The translations under genes were made by a program, and so were the position numbers. A stretch of 64,000 nucleotides of DNA from Chryseobacterium joostei (GTDB lineage: Bacteria; Bacteroidota; Bacteroidia; Flavobacteriales; Weeksellaceae), in NCBI RefSeq assembly GCF_003815775.1, contig NZ_CP033926.1:3162001-3226000 (forward strand), given 5' to 3'. This document shows, piece by piece, positions 16,563 to 24,934 of this stretch. The first letter of the stretch is position 1, and each line of letters opens with the position of its first letter. The notes under the pieces are model-generated. The model did not search any database, was not told where the DNA came from, and saw nothing but the letters and a program-made list of their open reading frames with translations.

Positions 16563-17105
16563 TTACCCTCTCAATTCATCCCTTACTTCCATCAGAGCAA
16601 ATCCTAAAAGGTTTTCTCCGTTCCATAGCAACGGGTTTTCTGCTCTTGAATCTGTTTCCAGCATTCCTATTCCCCATATTTTATCATAAGGACTGGCTTC
16701 TACAAGTATTTTATCATTGGTAGATAAAAGAAAGTCTTTAAATTTTTTGTTTTGAGAGAATTTTAAAAGATTGCCTTTTCTCACAATTTCATATTTATGT
16801 TCGTCCCAAATTTTCGGATCGAAGTTCTTTACCTTTCTACCCAGACTTTTTACCTGATTGGGAGTAGCCGCCTGCAATATTTCTTCCAGGGTTTCATTAT
16901 CATTAAATAATCTTGCTTTTCCGGCCATCATATAATGTTCCGCAGTTTTATAAATGATTCCGTTTTCTTCAAATCTTCCTAAAAACCATTGGCTAAAGCA
17001 TGACTTGGTAATTTCATCTTTAACAGTGTGTCCCCAGAAAAACAGGAACTTAATTCTTTCTTTCCTCTGAAATCTGTCTTTAATATTTTGTATCGTGTAA
17101 TTCAT
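16563..17105 (-). CDS. NADAR family protein (YbiA-like N-glycosidase)
   Basis: This is a 180-residue NADAR/DUF1768 protein. The family signature is clear: FFWGH, CFSQWF, AEHYMMAGKARLF, LGRKVKNFD, GNLLKFSQN and LVEASPYDKIWGIG. Members cleave N-glycosidic bonds (YbiA in riboflavin intermediates; others remove ADP-ribose from guanine). Two palindromic operators lie upstream (17106-17126 and 17160-17180), each touching a TAAATTTG -7 box, so expression is tightly regulated. It is transcribed with the 2OG-Fe(II) oxygenase. A role in ADP-ribose removal is the best reading; it is inference. Confidence 0.92.
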   Translation of the reverse strand: MNYTIQNIKDRFQRKERIKFLFFWGHTVKDEITKSCFSQWFLGRFEENGIIYKTAEHYMMAGKARLFNDNETLEEILQAATPNQVKSLGRKVKNFDPKIWDEHKYEIVRKGNLLKFSQNKKFKDFLLSTNDKILVEASPYDKIWGIGMLETDSRAENPLLWNGENLLGFALMEVRDELRG

Positions 17106-17126
17106 TATGTGTTATTTTTACACAAA
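17106..17126. promoter_or_regulatory. Palindromic operator 2 (NADAR promoter)
   Basis: Arms TATGTGTTA and TTACACAAA around TTT directly abut the NADAR start codon. The TTTG of a minus-strand -7 box (TAAATTTG, 17123-17130) is part of the site, so binding would block RNA polymerase. Confidence 0.75.
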
Positions 17127-17151
17127 TTTAAAGGATTATTATTTTCCCAAC

Positions 17152-17180
17152 CAAATTTATTTGCGTTATATTTACACTAA
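17152..17180. promoter_or_regulatory. Palindromic operator 3 with second NADAR -7 box
   Basis: Operator arms TTTGCGTTA and TTACACTAA span 17160-17180. A TAAATTTG box lies next to it at 17152-17159 on the minus strand. It is 54 bp (about five helical turns) from operator 2. Confidence 0.75.
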
Positions 17181-17305
17181 TAAACATAAGGTACTGATTT
17201 ACAGTGAATAAATTTTAATCCAAAAAAAAATAAAGTGATAAAATATTTATATAAATAACAAGAATTAAATAGATTTTGGCTGAAGACAATGTAATGTATA
17301 TTTAT

Positions 17306-17330
17306 AAAAAAAAACGGGCTTTAGCCCGTT
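17306..17330 (-). terminator. Terminator of the Nudix regulator gene
   Basis: AACGGGCT (17313-17320) pairs with AGCCCGTT (17323-17330), followed on the minus strand by a run of about nine T. It insulates the NADAR promoter from the regulator gene. A second small hairpin (AATACCAT/ATGGTATT, 17338-17357) precedes it. Confidence 0.88.
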
Positions 17331-17376
17331 CCTATTGAATACCATTTGTATGGTATTATGAATCTTTTAAATAAAC

Positions 17377-18072
17377 CTATTTGATTTCAAAGTAGAATCC
17401 TTCTTCTTCAAGTTCCTTATATTTCTCCTGATTGAATGTGAAAAGCTTTCCTGGTCTTCCGCTCCCCTCTTTTTTAACGTTATTGGTTTCATTAAGCAAT
17501 CCATAGCTCATTATTTTTTTACGGAAGTTTCTTCGGTCTATTTCCTGTCCTACAATTGTTTTGTAAAGGTTTTCAAGATCCGAGAAAGGAAATTCTTCAT
17601 TGAGAAGATTGAAACCGATTGGCTGGTATTGAATTTTTGTACGGAGTCTTTTTAAGGCAATATCAATAATCGTTTTATGATCAAAGGCAACCGATGGAAG
17701 CTTGTTGATACTGAACCATTGTGCATCATCCGCATCAGAATCTGCAAACAGTTCATGGTAAGATGGGTTTACAAGCCCCAGATAAGCCACAGAAACCACT
17801 CTATTTCGTGGATCGCGACCTACGTTGCCAAATGTGTAGAGTTGTTCTAAAAAATCAGGCTTAATGCCAGCTTCTTCATGCAGCTCTCTTTTCACGGCAT
17901 CATCCAGATTTTCATCATCTAGAACCAATCCTCCGGGAAGCGCCCATCCTCCTTTAAAAGGCTCAATATTTCTTTTGATGAGAAGTATTTGCAGGTCTTT
18001 CTTATCAAAGTAGCCGAAAATAACAGCATCTACAGCCACTTTTATATCTTGTAATTTTTTAGGAGACTCCAT
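17377..18072 (-). CDS. Nudix-HTH transcriptional regulator (NrtR-like)
   Basis: This is a 231-residue two-domain regulator. Residues ~10-145 form a Nudix domain with a complete Nudix box (48-70: G-x5-E-x7-REL-x-EE-x-GI), so hydrolase activity may be retained. Residues ~155-231 form a winged helix (LYKTIVGQEIDRRNFRKKI, then GRPGKLFTF). NrtR-type proteins bind ADP-ribose or related ligands and control NAD metabolism; relatives in Bacteroidota also control sugar use. A palindrome lies 8 bp before its own ATG and three related ones precede neighbouring operons. It is therefore the likely autoregulated controller of this cluster, with ADP-ribose or a similar metabolite as probable signal. Confidence 0.88.
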   Translation of the reverse strand: MESPKKLQDIKVAVDAVIFGYFDKKDLQILLIKRNIEPFKGGWALPGGLVLDDENLDDAVKRELHEEAGIKPDFLEQLYTFGNVGRDPRNRVVSVAYLGLVNPSYHELFADSDADDAQWFSINKLPSVAFDHKTIIDIALKRLRTKIQYQPIGFNLLNEEFPFSDLENLYKTIVGQEIDRRNFRKKIMSYGLLNETNNVKKEGSGRPGKLFTFNQEKYKELEEEGFYFEIK

Positions 18073-18079
18073 AAATTAA

Positions 18080-18104
18080 TTTGCGTTACGAATACACAAA
18101 GTTA
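18080..18104. promoter_or_regulatory. Palindromic operator 1 and -7 box of regulator gene
   Basis: The dyad spans 18080-18100: arms TTTGCGTTA and ATACACAAA. The minus-strand -7 box TAACTTTG (18097-18104) shares its TTTG with the operator, the same geometry as operator 2, which implies autorepression. Confidence 0.75.
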
Positions 18105-18195
18105 CGATTTATCAGAAGAATAAAAAATTTTTTCATCTATAATAAAAGTCCTTACCTTTAAGTTATCATTATAACCAACTTAAAATTAAACATTT

Positions 18196-18840
18196 ATGAA
18201 AAATTTATTAGCAATCATCACGATTGGTTTTTTACTTATCTCATGTGAAAAAGGAAAAACCTCTAGCTCTGAAAATTCGGAGAAAAAAGATTCTATGACT
18301 TCAGCTTCTGAATGGAAGCCTGTAGATTCTGCTACTGCAACGAAAGCATGGATGGAGTTTGCAACCCCGGGTGACATGCACAAAATGCTAGCCAAATTTG
18401 ATGGAAATTGGACTGGTGCTACCAGTATGTGGATGGACGATAGCGGAAAGGCAACTACCAGTACTTCTGAATGCACCAATAAAATGATTTTTGAAGGCCG
18501 CTATCAGGTAAGCAATTACAAAGGAAATTTCATGGGAATGCCATTTGAAGGAATGAGCATTATGGGATACGATAATTCCAAAAAAAAGTTTGTAAGTACT
18601 TGGATAGACAATATGGGAACGGGCTTAATGCACGCGGAAGGTGACTGGAACCCAACTAAGAAATCAATTGATTTTAGAGGTAAAATGACAGACCCCAGCC
18701 AGCCGGGAAAAGAATGTGAAGTAAGGGAGGTCTATACTTTTACTGATGACAATAACCATACCTTGGAAATGTATGGTCCTAATCCTAAAACAGGAAAAGA
18801 AATGAAAACAATGGAAATAAAATTCACTCGTAAAAAATAA
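18196..18840 (+). CDS. DUF1579 lipoprotein
   Basis: This is a 214-residue lipoprotein (MKNLLAIITIGFLLISC lipobox, followed by a Ser/Lys/Glu linker) with a DUF1579 domain: LAKFDGNWTGATSMWMDD, EGRYQVSNYKGNFMGMPFEGMSIMGYDNSKKKFVSTWIDNMGTG. The fold is a lipocalin-like beta-barrel and the function is unknown. It is divergent from the Nudix regulator, 123 bp away. It ends in a strong terminator shared with lepA. No link to the ADP-ribose cluster is evident. Confidence 0.85.
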   Translation: MKNLLAIITIGFLLISCEKGKTSSSENSEKKDSMTSASEWKPVDSATATKAWMEFATPGDMHKMLAKFDGNWTGATSMWMDDSGKATTSTSECTNKMIFEGRYQVSNYKGNFMGMPFEGMSIMGYDNSKKKFVSTWIDNMGTGLMHAEGDWNPTKKSIDFRGKMTDPSQPGKECEVREVYTFTDDNNHTLEMYGPNPKTGKEMKTMEIKFTRKK

Positions 18841-18844
18841 AATA

Positions 18845-18874
18845 AAAAACCCGCATCCATGGATGCGGGTTTTT
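18845..18874. terminator. Bidirectional terminator, DUF1579 / lepA
   Basis: A perfect 30-bp palindrome with a GC-rich stem (ACCCGCATCC and complement) flanked by A5 and T5 runs lies between convergent genes. Confidence 0.92.
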
Positions 18875-18878
18875 ATAT

Positions 18879-20675
18879 TTAATCATTAAGCTTTAATACA
18901 GCCATAAATGCAGATTGCGGTACTTCTACCCTTCCTATCTGCTTCATTTTCTTCTTACCTTCTTTCTGCTTTTCCAATAGCTTACGCTTTCTGGAAATAT
19001 CTCCTCCGTAACATTTTGCCGTAACGTCTTTTCTTAGTGCCTTAATGGTTTCTCTTGCGATAACTTTAGTTCCTAAAGCTGCTTGAACAGCAATATCAAA
19101 CTGTTGTCTCGGGATCAGCTCACGAAGTTTTTCACACATCCTTTTACCGATATAGTAAGCATTACTGTCGTGAATTAGTGATGAAAGAGCATCTACCATA
19201 TCACCATTGATCAGGATATCCATTTTTACAAGTTTGGAAGCTCTAAATCCGATTGGATGATAATCGAATGATGCATATCCTTTAGAGATTGATTTTAATC
19301 TGTCATAGAAGTCAAAAACAACTTCAGCCAAAGGCATATTGAAGATCAATTCTACTCTTTCTGATGTTAAATAACTTTGATTAACGATCTCACCTCTTTT
19401 TTCAATACATAGAGTCATTACTGCTCCTACAAAGTCAGATTTTGTAATGATAGATGCCTTAATGAATGGCTCTTCTACTCTATCCATTGTTGATGGATCC
19501 ATCATTTCTGATGGGTTATTGATCAAGATTGGAACTTCAGGTTCTTTTTTAGTATATCCGAAGTAAGAAACGTTAGGTACCGTTGTGATTACGTTCATAT
19601 TGAACTCTCTATCAAGACGTTCCTGAACAATCTCCATGTGAAGCATTCCTAAGAATCCGCAACGGAATCCAAAACCAAGAGCTGCAGAACTTTCCGGTTC
19701 GAAAACAAGGGAAGCATCATTCAATCTTAATTTCTCCAAGGAGAATCTTAGTTCTTCAAAATCCTCAGAATCAATTGGATAAATACCAGCAAATACCATT
19801 GGCTTCACTTCCTCAAATCCGTCGATTGGGCCAGCAGCAGGTTTGTCAAACGAAGTAATCGTATCTCCTACTTTTACTTCACGAGCATCTTTAATACCGG
19901 AAACCAGATATCCTACATCTCCACACTGAACACTTTTCTTTGGAACCTGCTTCAACTTTAAGGTACCTACCTCATCTGCTCCATATTCTTTACCGGTAGC
20001 AAAGAATTTAATTTTTTCATTTTTAGTAATGCTTCCGTTTACCACCTTGAAATAGGCTTCAATTCCTCTAAATGGATTGTAAACAGAGTCAAAAATCAAA
20101 GCCTGAAGTGGACCGTCAGGATCTCCTACAGGTGCAGGAATTCTATCTACGATCTGCTCTAATAAATGGTGAACTCCCTCTCCTGTTTTTCCTGAAACTC
20201 TTAATACATCTTCATATTCGCAACCAATCAGGTTCATGATCTCATCGGTTACTTCTTCAGGATTTGCGGATGGAAGGTCAATTTTATTTAAAATCGGAAT
20301 GATTGTTAAATCATTTTCCAGGGCCAAATATAAATTACTGATCGTTTGTGCCTGAATACTCTGTGCAGCATCTACAATAAGAAGCGCTCCTTCACAGGCA
20401 GCAATGGAACGGGAAACCTCATAAGAGAAGTCAACGTGCCCCGGTGTATCAATCAGGTTTAAGATATATTTTTCGCCTTTATATTCATAATCCATTTGGA
20501 TCGCATGAGATTTAATAGTAATCCCACGTTCTTTTTCCAAATCCATATCATCAAGCGTCTGAGACTGTAGTTCTCTTTGGGTAACTGTATTCGTATACTC
20601 CAAAAGACGGTCTGCCAAGGTACTTTTACCGTGGTCGATATGAGCGATTATGCAAAAATTTCGTATGTTTTTCAT
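18879..20675 (-). CDS. lepA: Elongation factor 4 (LepA)
   Basis: This is a 598-residue translational GTPase. G1 AHIDHGKST (residues ~10-18), [16 protein letters not shown] and NKIDLP are intact, and the LepA-specific C-terminus ([26 protein letters not shown], then [26 protein letters not shown]) is present. It back-translocates or remodels stalled ribosomes. Length is normal. A TATCTTTG -7 box at 20695-20702 lies 19 bp before the start. It is monocistronic, as the gene upstream is separated by a gap with its own promoter. Confidence 0.98.
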   Translation of the reverse strand: MKNIRNFCIIAHIDHGKSTLADRLLEYTNTVTQRELQSQTLDDMDLEKERGITIKSHAIQMDYEYKGEKYILNLIDTPGHVDFSYEVSRSIAACEGALLIVDAAQSIQAQTISNLYLALENDLTIIPILNKIDLPSANPEEVTDEIMNLIGCEYEDVLRVSGKTGEGVHHLLEQIVDRIPAPVGDPDGPLQALIFDSVYNPFRGIEAYFKVVNGSITKNEKIKFFATGKEYGADEVGTLKLKQVPKKSVQCGDVGYLVSGIKDAREVKVGDTITSFDKPAAGPIDGFEEVKPMVFAGIYPIDSEDFEELRFSLEKLRLNDASLVFEPESSAALGFGFRCGFLGMLHMEIVQERLDREFNMNVITTVPNVSYFGYTKKEPEVPILINNPSEMMDPSTMDRVEEPFIKASIITKSDFVGAVMTLCIEKRGEIVNQSYLTSERVELIFNMPLAEVVFDFYDRLKSISKGYASFDYHPIGFRASKLVKMDILINGDMVDALSSLIHDSNAYYIGKRMCEKLRELIPRQQFDIAVQAALGTKVIARETIKALRKDVTAKCYGGDISRKRKLLEKQKEGKKKMKQIGRVEVPQSAFMAVLKLND

Positions 20676-20694
20676 TTAAGAATCTTGTAATTTG

Positions 20695-20702
20695 CAAAGA
20701 TA
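20695..20702 (-). promoter_or_regulatory. -7 box of lepA promoter
   Basis: TATCTTTG on the minus strand matches TAnnTTTG and gives a leader of roughly 12 nt. Confidence 0.55.
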
Positions 20703-20735
20703 AAAAAAAGAGAGAGATTATTGTCTTTCATCATC

Positions 20736-21761
20736 TTATTGTATCAATTTATTTAAATTTTCGTCAGAAATGTCATATTCTCCAGTGAGAGGATCAATGT
20801 AAATTTCTTTCACAGCATCATTATTTGTTCTATCTGTTGCTATACTTTGTATTAATACTCCCGCCAAACCCATCATGGCAAAAGGACTTACTTGTGCTGA
20901 AAAAATATCAGCAGGTTTAGACAATAAATAAAATCCATTTTCATTTCTATTTAATTCTAAAAACCTTTCAGATACTTTTTTATAAGCTTTTCCATTTTCT
21001 ACGTAAGCAAACATTTTAGAGGCAGAAATTTTCCTCTTTTTACCATCTTTCTCTGCTATAGCTCTTACAACACCTCCACCATGGTCGTTTTTTTCCAGAA
21101 CAAAATTTCCATCTTCAGGAATTTGCTTAAAAAACGATATATGGTCCAGATACACTCCATCTTTAAGAGTTTCTGTTTTAAAGATTTTGTAGTTATTTTT
21201 AATATAACCCTCATAGTCTGAAACCTCATTAATGGTTAAAATATCCACATTTGGCTTTTTATTATAGGTTAATGAAAGAAAACCGGAGAAAATATGGTGA
21301 ATATTTTTAACCATAATATCGGAGACATTTTTACCACTGAAGGCAAAAACAGTATCCTTTTTATACAAAAAATGATATTCGTCTCTTTCTTTTGCAAAAG
21401 CTTGTACTGAGAAATCAATGGTCCCAAAATCTCTTGTCCCTCCCGACTCTTTTACAGATAGCTTTAACTCTTTTAAAACTAAAATCAGTTCTTGTTTTCC
21501 TCCTTTATAGTTGCTTTTACGATACCAATTTCCTAAATCGTCATTGGGTGAAGTTTCAAAAACAACTTCTCTGGTTTCTTTATGATCATCAAAAGGGAGA
21601 ATTCCGATCGTCTTATCTATTCTCTGGTCTATAACGTGTAATGCAATGTATTCATTTTCCCCATTATTAGGGATACTTCCCTTCAACTTTATAATTTCCT
21701 TGTTCTGAGCGAAAGCGATTATTGTGATGCAAATAAGTACAATTTGTAATATCTTCTTCAT
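20736..21761 (-). CDS. Secreted protein of unknown function
   Basis: This 341-residue protein has a signal peptide (MKKILQIVLICITIIAFAQ) and no further membrane segment except a weak hydrophobic stretch near residues 290-305 (SPFAMMGLAGVLIQSIA). I do not recognise the family. The C-terminal EIYIDPLTGEYDISDENL looks structured. It is a single gene, behind the terminator of the ECF sigma operon. It could be a periplasmic beta-rich protein; nothing in the sequence indicates an activity. Confidence 0.7.
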   Translation of the reverse strand: MKKILQIVLICITIIAFAQNKEIIKLKGSIPNNGENEYIALHVIDQRIDKTIGILPFDDHKETREVVFETSPNDDLGNWYRKSNYKGGKQELILVLKELKLSVKESGGTRDFGTIDFSVQAFAKERDEYHFLYKKDTVFAFSGKNVSDIMVKNIHHIFSGFLSLTYNKKPNVDILTINEVSDYEGYIKNNYKIFKTETLKDGVYLDHISFFKQIPEDGNFVLEKNDHGGGVVRAIAEKDGKKRKISASKMFAYVENGKAYKKVSERFLELNRNENGFYLLSKPADIFSAQVSPFAMMGLAGVLIQSIATDRTNNDAVKEIYIDPLTGEYDISDENLNKLIQ

Positions 21762-21797
21762 GATACCGGTTTCCGCAAAAGTATGAATTTAAATCAA

Positions 21798-21829
21798 ACG
21801 GCTCCCACAAAAAAATCTGTGAGAGCCGT
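21798..21829 (-). terminator. Terminator of the ECF sigma operon
   Basis: ACGGCTC (21798-21804) pairs with GAGCCGT (21823-21829), extended by CCACA/TGTGA. It follows the last gene of the sigma factor operon. Confidence 0.75.
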
Positions 21830-21851
21830 CCAACATTAAAAAAATAAACTA

Positions 21852-22361
21852 TTATGGGTTCTGTTTAGGTCCCACAGCATTATTGTTTCCGTGAGGTTTT
21901 CTTTCATTCATTTTATCCCGCATCATACCCTCAGACTGAAACAGCTTCAGAACTTTCTGGCAGGGAATTACCTGTTGCATTTTTTCTGCATATTTCTTTC
22001 TGTTATCCAGAAGCTTTTGTCCTATTTCAAAGCTTTGCTGTAATTTTGCCTTAGCTTCATCATCTGATAAAGTTTCAGGATTAAAGCCTGGGTCAAACTG
22101 ACTTTTTATCTGTTTCTGACTGTCCAGATACTCGTTATAAAGCTGTGTAAATTCTGCTTTATCACCGGCATCAACATTCAAATTATCCATGATCATATTG
22201 TTCCTGAATTTCTTAAGGAGCTCCTTTCTTTCTTCAGGAGAGAGATTGTTGATGACTTCCTTTCTTTGTTTAGGGTCCATCTTTTTCCAATCATAATCAT
22301 TGATTTGAGCATTAAAGCCAAAACCATAAATAATAAAAAACGTCAATATTATCTTTTTCAT
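21852..22361 (-). CDS. Periplasmic helical protein of the sigma factor operon
   Basis: This 169-residue exported protein (signal MKKIILTFFIIYGFGFNAQ) is mostly helical and charged (DPKQRKEVINNLSPEERKELLKKF, LYNEYLDSQKQI). The layout resembles Spy/CpxP-like periplasmic sensors, but no exact family match is claimed. It follows the anti-sigma gene by 9 bp, so it may sense envelope stress and signal through the anti-sigma factor. Confidence 0.7.
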   Translation of the reverse strand: MKKIILTFFIIYGFGFNAQINDYDWKKMDPKQRKEVINNLSPEERKELLKKFRNNMIMDNLNVDAGDKAEFTQLYNEYLDSQKQIKSQFDPGFNPETLSDDEAKAKLQQSFEIGQKLLDNRKKYAEKMQQVIPCQKVLKLFQSEGMMRDKMNERKPHGNNNAVGPKQNP

Positions 22362-22370
22362 CTTTCTTTA

Positions 22371-22913
22371 TTAGTTATATAAATCCAAATAAACGTCCTG
22401 AGTTGAGTTACTTGCCAATTCTGCAATTTCAGAATTGGAAAATGAATCCAGATATTCATTCATTCTGTTTTCTTCTTTTTTCACTACAGCTTTCACGGGT
22501 TTTTTTGATACTGTTTCTTTTCCACTTCCGTTTTCAGCGTTGGTGGAAAAATCTACATTATTCTTCTGATTTACAAATGTTTGATTATTACTTTCCACTG
22601 AAGTTAAATCTGCTTTCAATGTTTCATAGGCAATTTCACCCTCAGTTTTAGGTTCTCCTTTGTTTACAGCATATGTTTCTTTTGAATTCAATCCTTTATC
22701 TGCTGAATCATTATTATAATTAAAAACAAATGTTATCCCAAAGATTAAAGCCAGTGATGCAGCTACAGCATACATCCAGTTTAGCTTAAAGACAGGCTCT
22801 TTCTTCTCTGTCTTTATATCATTCAAAACATTCTCCTGAATATTTTCAAACAAATTATCAGGGACTTTGTAAATGTTTTTACGTTCTAATTTTTCTATGT
22901 CGAACTCTTTCAT
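22371..22913 (-). CDS. Probable membrane anti-sigma factor
   Basis: This is a 180-residue protein with a cytoplasmic N-terminus (residues 1-45), one transmembrane helix (WMYAVAASLALIFGITFVF, ~46-65) and a low-complexity Asn/Ser/Lys-rich periplasmic part. Position right after an ECF sigma gene (17 bp) and this topology point to an anti-sigma factor. No zinc motif is visible. The C-terminal MNEYLDSFSNSEIAELASN is conserved-looking. Confidence 0.72.
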   Translation of the reverse strand: MKEFDIEKLERKNIYKVPDNLFENIQENVLNDIKTEKKEPVFKLNWMYAVAASLALIFGITFVFNYNNDSADKGLNSKETYAVNKGEPKTEGEIAYETLKADLTSVESNNQTFVNQKNNVDFSTNAENGSGKETVSKKPVKAVVKKEENRMNEYLDSFSNSEIAELASNSTQDVYLDLYN

Positions 22914-22930
22914 CTTTGTTTTCTCAAAAA

Positions 22931-23482
22931 TTATCTTTCGTAATTTTTTTTAATATACTCTTCTATTTTCTGCTTGGCATAATGATAATTGGTCTTTAAT
23001 GTCCCTACAGACATATCTACAATTTTTGAAATTTCCTCATAGGGCAAATCATCATAATACCGCATCATAAATACCAGTTTCTGCTTTTCGGGCAGGCTTT
23101 GTATAGCGTTCTGAAGCAAAATTTGTATTTCTTCGGCATCATCATCAGTATTGTCTGCAACAAGATTTTGCATGTGATATTCCGGATCTTCATCAGTCTT
23201 CTGCATTTTCTTCATTTTATTAACCTGCTGCAGGGCTTCATTGGTAGCAATTCTGTACAGCCAGGTATACAACTGGCTATCGTTCTTGAACTGATGAAAA
23301 TTCTGATAAGCTTTAATAAAAGTTTCCTGCAAAGTATCCTGGGCAAGATCCCCGTCCACAATAATTCTTCTTATGTGCCAGTACAATCTGCTTTGATAGG
23401 CATCCATCAAGGCACGGACACCTTTATCCTGGGTCCGTGGATTCTGCATCAACGAAATAATTTCCGCGTCCTTAATCTTCAT
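22931..23482 (-). CDS. ECF-type RNA polymerase sigma factor
   Basis: This is a 183-residue group IV sigma factor. Region 2 (YWHIRRIIVDGDLAQDTLQETFIKAYQNFHQFK) and region 4 (LPEKQKLVFMMRYYDDLPYEEISKIVDMSVGTLKTNYHYAKQKI) are clear, with no region 3. It leads a three-gene operon with an anti-sigma factor and a periplasmic protein, as in envelope stress circuits. A -7 box (TATTTTTG, 23509-23516) suggests transcription by the primary sigma. Whether it drives the ECF-like promoters at 3.0 and 6.4 kb cannot be told. Confidence 0.95.
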   Translation of the reverse strand: MKIKDAEIISLMQNPRTQDKGVRALMDAYQSRLYWHIRRIIVDGDLAQDTLQETFIKAYQNFHQFKNDSQLYTWLYRIATNEALQQVNKMKKMQKTDEDPEYHMQNLVADNTDDDAEEIQILLQNAIQSLPEKQKLVFMMRYYDDLPYEEISKIVDMSVGTLKTNYHYAKQKIEEYIKKNYER

Positions 23483-23508
23483 AAGATGCCTTTCACTGTT
23501 TTGGATTA

Positions 23509-23516
23509 CAAAAATA
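23509..23516 (-). promoter_or_regulatory. -7 box of ECF sigma operon promoter
   Basis: TATTTTTG on the minus strand, with a TTG 22 bp further upstream (23539-23541), matches the flavobacterial housekeeping promoter. Confidence 0.5.
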
Positions 23517-23664
23517 ACTGAAAGTTAAATTAATTATTCAATTTTCAGTTTAAATATTAAAAATAATATGAGACACTTACGCAATAAACGTGCCTATATT
23601 TATCTTCATGGCTTCTGTACTCATCTTCCTTTCCCGACTCAGCTTAAAATCCTATATTTGTTAG

Positions 23665-24417
23665 ATGCAAATTGTAATTATCGGTTCCGGAAATGTTGCC
23701 TATCACATGGCAAAAGCTTTCACATTGAAAGGGATTTCTCTGGCCCAGATTTTTGGCAGGAACGAAAAAGAATTAAATAAGATTTCTGAAGAATTAAGTA
23801 TTCCGTATTCCACAGAACATTTGGAAGACGCTGATCTTTATATCATCTGTGTAAGTGATAATTCTGTAGAGCAAGTATCAAAAATCATTACTAAAAAAGA
23901 TTGTTTGGTGGCTCATACCTCAGGTTCCCTTCCCAAGGAAGTTCTGATTGGTGAATACAGAAAATCAAGTTTTTATCCCTTGCAGACCTTTTCAAAATCA
24001 AAAGAACTGGAATATGAAAAAATTCCGTTTTTTATTGAAACCGAGAATAAGGCGGATCAGAAAACTCTTGTTGAACTTGCTTCGAGAGTTTCAAAAAATG
24101 TAATGGAAAGCAATCATGAAAAAAGGAAATACATTCATTTGACAGCCGTTTTTGCCTGCAATTTTGTGAATCATCTTTTTTCAAGGGCGAAAGAAATTTC
24201 GGATTCTCAGGAAATTCCGTTTGATTATTTTTTACCGCTGATTGATGAAACAATTCAGAAGATTCACGAAATAGAACCTAAAATGGCCCAAACCGGACCC
24301 GCAGTGAGAAATGATCTAAGGGTTTTAGAGTTACATGAGCAGTTAATAAAAAACGAAGAGAGTCTTGATATTTACAAGACAATGAATCATTCTATTCAAA
24401 AAATGTATGAGTTATAA
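23665..24417 (+). CDS. Rossmann-like / DUF2520 protein
   Basis: This 250-residue protein has an N-terminal NAD(P)-binding Rossmann fold (QIVIIGSGNVAYHMAKAF, residues 2-19) and a C-terminal DUF2520 helical domain (HLTAVFACNFVNHLFSRAKEI). It resembles ketopantoate-reductase-like and F420-dependent oxidoreductases. The substrate is unknown. It overlaps kdsC by 11 bp and is followed by maf, so it belongs to a three-gene operon. A TATATTTG box at 23653-23660 ends only 4 bp before the ATG, so its transcript could be nearly leaderless. Confidence 0.88.
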   Translation: MQIVIIGSGNVAYHMAKAFTLKGISLAQIFGRNEKELNKISEELSIPYSTEHLEDADLYIICVSDNSVEQVSKIITKKDCLVAHTSGSLPKEVLIGEYRKSSFYPLQTFSKSKELEYEKIPFFIETENKADQKTLVELASRVSKNVMESNHEKRKYIHLTAVFACNFVNHLFSRAKEISDSQEIPFDYFLPLIDETIQKIHEIEPKMAQTGPAVRNDLRVLELHEQLIKNEESLDIYKTMNHSIQKMYEL

Positions 24418-24925
24418 AGAGAAATTAAAGGATATTAAGGCATTTGTATTTGATGTAGACGGAGTTTTTACAGACGGAAGTGTTTATCTGATGCCCGGAG
24501 GAAATATGTGCAGAGTAATGAATGTTCTGGACGGATATGCAGTAGTTAAAGCATTAAAAAACAATTATTTAATAGGTGTAATCACTGGTGGAAATGATGA
24601 AATGGTAAAACACAGGATCAATTATCTTGGAATTCAGGATTATTACCCGAAATCTCATAACAAGATAGAGGATTTTGAAGATTTTAAAAAGAAGTACAAC
24701 CTTAAAAATGAGGAGATTCTAACGATGGGTGATGATCTTCCGGATATCCACATTATGGAAAGTTCTGCGATTGCAGCGTGTCCTGAAAATGCTGTTCCTG
24801 AGGTAAAGGGAGTATCGGATTACATTTCTCCTAAAAAAGGAGGAAGTGGTGCTGTACGTGATGTGATAGAACAGGTAATGAAGGTTCAGGGAAACTGGCA
24901 TGATGATAACACTCAATCTGTATAA
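24407..24925 (+). CDS. kdsC: KDO 8-phosphate phosphatase (KdsC-like HAD)
   Basis: This 172-residue HAD phosphatase lacks a cap, as in KdsC. DVDGVFTDG (residues ~16-24) is the catalytic loop, followed by GVITGGN and TMGDDLPDIHIM. KdsC converts KDO-8-phosphate to KDO for lipopolysaccharide core synthesis. Length and motifs fit. Other sugar-acid phosphatases of the same family cannot be excluded. It overlaps the preceding DUF2520 gene and is followed by maf 9 bp on. Confidence 0.88.
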   Translation: MSYKEKLKDIKAFVFDVDGVFTDGSVYLMPGGNMCRVMNVLDGYAVVKALKNNYLIGVITGGNDEMVKHRINYLGIQDYYPKSHNKIEDFEDFKKKYNLKNEEILTMGDDLPDIHIMESSAIAACPENAVPEVKGVSDYISPKKGGSGAVRDVIEQVMKVQGNWHDDNTQSV

Positions 24926-24934
24926 TCTTTATTT

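Noticed and set aside
16545..16571. GTGTTTTTACC segment before the 2OG-Fe(II) oxygenase gene
   Set aside because: Looks like half of an operator but is 3 bp too short and has no second arm.
9880..18072. Classing the cluster as a prophage or mobile island
   Set aside because: No integrase, att repeats, tRNA or transposase was seen at its edges, and base composition is like its surroundings.
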